A stretch of DNA of 7,705 bases from the NCBI GenBank assembly GCA_900548635.1, contig URLP01000089.1, positions 1-7,705 of the forward strand, read 5' to 3'. A model generated the notes under the pieces. It saw only the letters and a list, made by a program, of their open reading frames with translations, was not told the origin of the DNA and did no database searches. Each line of letters starts with the position of its first letter. Positions within the stretch are counted from its first letter, which is position 1. Source of the stretch: an uncultured Megasphaera sp. GTDB taxonomy: Bacteria; Bacillota; Negativicutes; Veillonellales; Megasphaeraceae. A program made the translations under genes and the position numbers. Shown piece by piece: positions 6,470 to 7,705 of this stretch.

Positions 6470-7507
6470 ATGGCAGAGTTTGCAAATATAAAAGTAATAG
6501 GTGTCGGCGGCGGCGGTAACAATGCCGTCAACCGTATGATAGAAAGCGGCCTTCAAGGCGTCCAGTTCATCTCGGTCAACACGGAAGACCAGGTATTGGA
6601 AGTCTCTAAAGCCGATGTCAAGATTCAGATCGGTGAAAAACTGACGCGCGGCCTCGGTGCCGGCGCCAATCCGCAGGTTGGCGAACAGGCCGCCTTGGAA
6701 AGCAAGGAAGAAATCGTCAAGGCCCTGCAGGGTGCCGACATGGTCTTCGTCACGGCCGGCATGGGCGGCGGTACCGGTACCGGTGCGGCACCGATCGTTG
6801 CCGAATGCGCCAAGGAAATGGGTGCTTTGACAGTCGCCGTCGTTACCAAGCCGTTCTCCTTTGAAGGTAAGCGCCGCAAGGAAGTAGCCGACAAAGGTGC
6901 GGATTACCTGAAAGAAAAAGTCGATACGATTATCACTATCCCGAACGATAAACTGCTCCAGATCATCGACAAGAAAACGCCCCTTACGGACGCATTCCTC
7001 GTCGCTGACGATGTCCTCCGCCAGGGCGTCCAGGGCATTTCCGACCTGATCACGACGACGGGCCTCATCAACCTCGACTTCGCAGACGTCAAGACGATTA
7101 TGTCCGACCAGGGCGAAGCAGTCATGGGCATCGGCGTCGGTTCCGGCGAAAACCGCGCTGTCGAAGCCGTCGACGGTGCTATCCACAGTGCGCTCCTGGA
7201 AACGAGCATCGACGGTGCACAGAGCATCCTGCTCAACATTACCGGCGGCCCGGACATCAGCCTCTACGAAATCAACGAAGCTGCTGAAAAAGTGGCGGAA
7301 GCTGTTGATCCGGAAGCCAACATCATCTTTGGTTCCGTCATTGATCCGGATATGGAAGATTCCATCCGCATCACTGTCGTAGCTACAGGTTTTGGCAAAG
7401 AACCGTCTTCGATTCCTGCTTTTGGCCAGGGCAACGGTACGGCAGCGAAAACCGGCGATACGAAAGATAATGCCGGCGGCGTAGAAATTCCTACGTGGAT
7501 GAGATAA
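6470..7507 (+). CDS. ftsZ: cell division GTPase FtsZ
   Basis: FtsZ is the tubulin-like GTPase that polymerises into the mid-cell ring and recruits the other division proteins. From ATG 6470 it has 345 residues. The nucleotide-binding core begins IKVIGVGGGGNNAVNRM (7-23). The tubulin signature GGGTGTG is at 99-105, and FSFEGKRR follows at about 129-136. The T7 loop NLDFADVKTIM (201-211) carries the acidic residues that complete the GTPase site of the next subunit. The C-terminal domain ends near residue 310 (VVATGFGK). Only a roughly 25-residue linker rich in Gly, Ser, Thr and Lys follows before the conserved tail VEIPTWMR, which replaces the common IPxFLR ending. It probably has its own promoter and ends at a strong terminator. 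FtsA is not encoded beside it, so the partner that reads this tail is unknown here. Confidence 0.99.
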   Translation: MAEFANIKVIGVGGGGNNAVNRMIESGLQGVQFISVNTEDQVLEVSKADVKIQIGEKLTRGLGAGANPQVGEQAALESKEEIVKALQGADMVFVTAGMGGGTGTGAAPIVAECAKEMGALTVAVVTKPFSFEGKRRKEVADKGADYLKEKVDTIITIPNDKLLQIIDKKTPLTDAFLVADDVLRQGVQGISDLITTTGLINLDFADVKTIMSDQGEAVMGIGVGSGENRAVEAVDGAIHSALLETSIDGAQSILLNITGGPDISLYEINEAAEKVAEAVDPEANIIFGSVIDPDMEDSIRITVVATGFGKEPSSIPAFGQGNGTAAKTGDTKDNAGGVEIPTWMR

Positions 7508-7515
7508 TCAGCATG

Positions 7516-7548
7516 AAAAAGCGGATCCCGGCGGACCCGCTTTTTTTT
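7516..7548 (+). terminator. intrinsic terminator after ftsZ
   Basis: A hairpin begins 9 nt after the ftsZ stop. GCGG (7521-7524) pairs with CCGC (7537-7540), then comes an A-C mismatch, then TCC (7526-7528) pairs with GGA (7533-7535) around a CGGC loop. The stem is extended by A(5) at 7516-7520 pairing into the eight T's at 7541-7548. The A-rich and T-rich flanks could also give weak function in the reverse direction. It separates the dcw unit from nrdR. Confidence 0.9.
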
Positions 7549-7584
7549 AAAAATACCGTCGGTGAAAAGGTAGGAGGAAAGAAC

Positions 7585-7705
7585 ATGAGATGCCCATTTT
7601 GCCAATGTGCAGATACAAAAGTAACAGATTCGCGGGCTACCGATGACGGCAAGGCCATCCGCCGCCGCCGCGAATGTCTCAGCTGCCACATGCGCTTTAC
7701 GACCT
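7585..7705 (+). CDS. nrdR: transcriptional repressor NrdR, N-terminal part (runs off the right edge)
   Basis: NrdR is a zinc-ribbon and ATP-cone protein that binds NrdR boxes before ribonucleotide reductase genes and represses them when dATP/ATP signals are high. Forty codons of a protein usually near 150 residues are present. They cover the zinc ribbon, with Cys3, Cys6, Cys31 and Cys34, and the DSR..DDG..IRRRREC pattern typical of the family. The ATP-cone domain lies outside the window. AGGAGG at 7572-7577 is 7 nt before ATG 7585. Two local oddities are an extra cysteine at residue 8 and CHMRF where CGRRF is usual. No good separate promoter is visible in the 36 nt after the terminator. Confidence 0.93.
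   Translation, partial: MRCPFCQCADTKVTDSRATDDGKAIRRRRECLSCHMRFTT

Noticed and set aside
7513..7584. An in-frame upstream ATG at 7513 that would extend NrdR by 24 residues
   Set aside because: The extension would run straight through the ftsZ terminator hairpin and T tract. The ATG at 7585 has a strong AGGAGG and gives the standard MRCPFC N-terminus.
1..7705. Mobile element, CRISPR array, tRNA/rRNA or toxin-antitoxin system
   Set aside because: I saw no repeat arrays, transposase motifs, RNA gene signatures or gaps large enough to hold them. The largest gap is 119 nt.

Overview
This window is a stretch of the division and cell-wall (dcw) cluster of a bacterium. All confidently called genes are on the + strand, in the order mraY (3' part), murD, murG, murC, ddl, ftsQ/divIB, ftsZ, nrdR (5' part). 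The murD-spoVE/ftsW-murG type of order, a DivIB-like FtsQ with a long basic cytoplasmic tail, the AGGAGG ribosome sites and the ftsZ-nrdR linkage suggest a Firmicute. The high-GC coding (many GTC, ATC, GGC and CTC codons) fits a GC-rich member of the Negativicutes such as Megasphaera or a relative. The genus is an inference from gene order and protein style, not from a database search.

Layout. Bases 1 to about 90 do not read as MraY. On the - strand they read as part of an unrelated hydrophobic membrane protein, so the left edge is probably a chimeric contig join or a rearrangement breakpoint. Bases 90-530 are the C-terminal ~146 codons of mraY. From 586 to 6350, murD, murG, murC, ddl and ftsQ follow with gaps of 32 nt or less, or with overlap, and look co-transcribed. 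An AT-rich 119-nt gap (6351-6469) holds a likely ftsZ promoter and several short inverted repeats. ftsZ (6470-7507) ends at a strong intrinsic terminator (7516-7548). nrdR then starts with its own strong ribosome site and runs off the right edge.

How the genes work together. MraY makes lipid I from UDP-MurNAc-pentapeptide, and MurG adds GlcNAc to give lipid II. MurC and MurD add L-Ala and D-Glu to the cytoplasmic precursor. Ddl makes the D-Ala-D-Ala dipeptide that ends the stem peptide. FtsZ forms the division ring, and FtsQ links it to the septal synthesis machinery. NrdR, a repressor of ribonucleotide reductase genes, is a separate unit after the terminator.

I found no new biological system, mobile element, CRISPR array or RNA gene. 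The points most worth a second look are the left-edge junction, the slimmed-down gene content (no ftsW, murB or ftsA where they often lie), the short FtsZ tail, and the regulatory gap before ftsZ.
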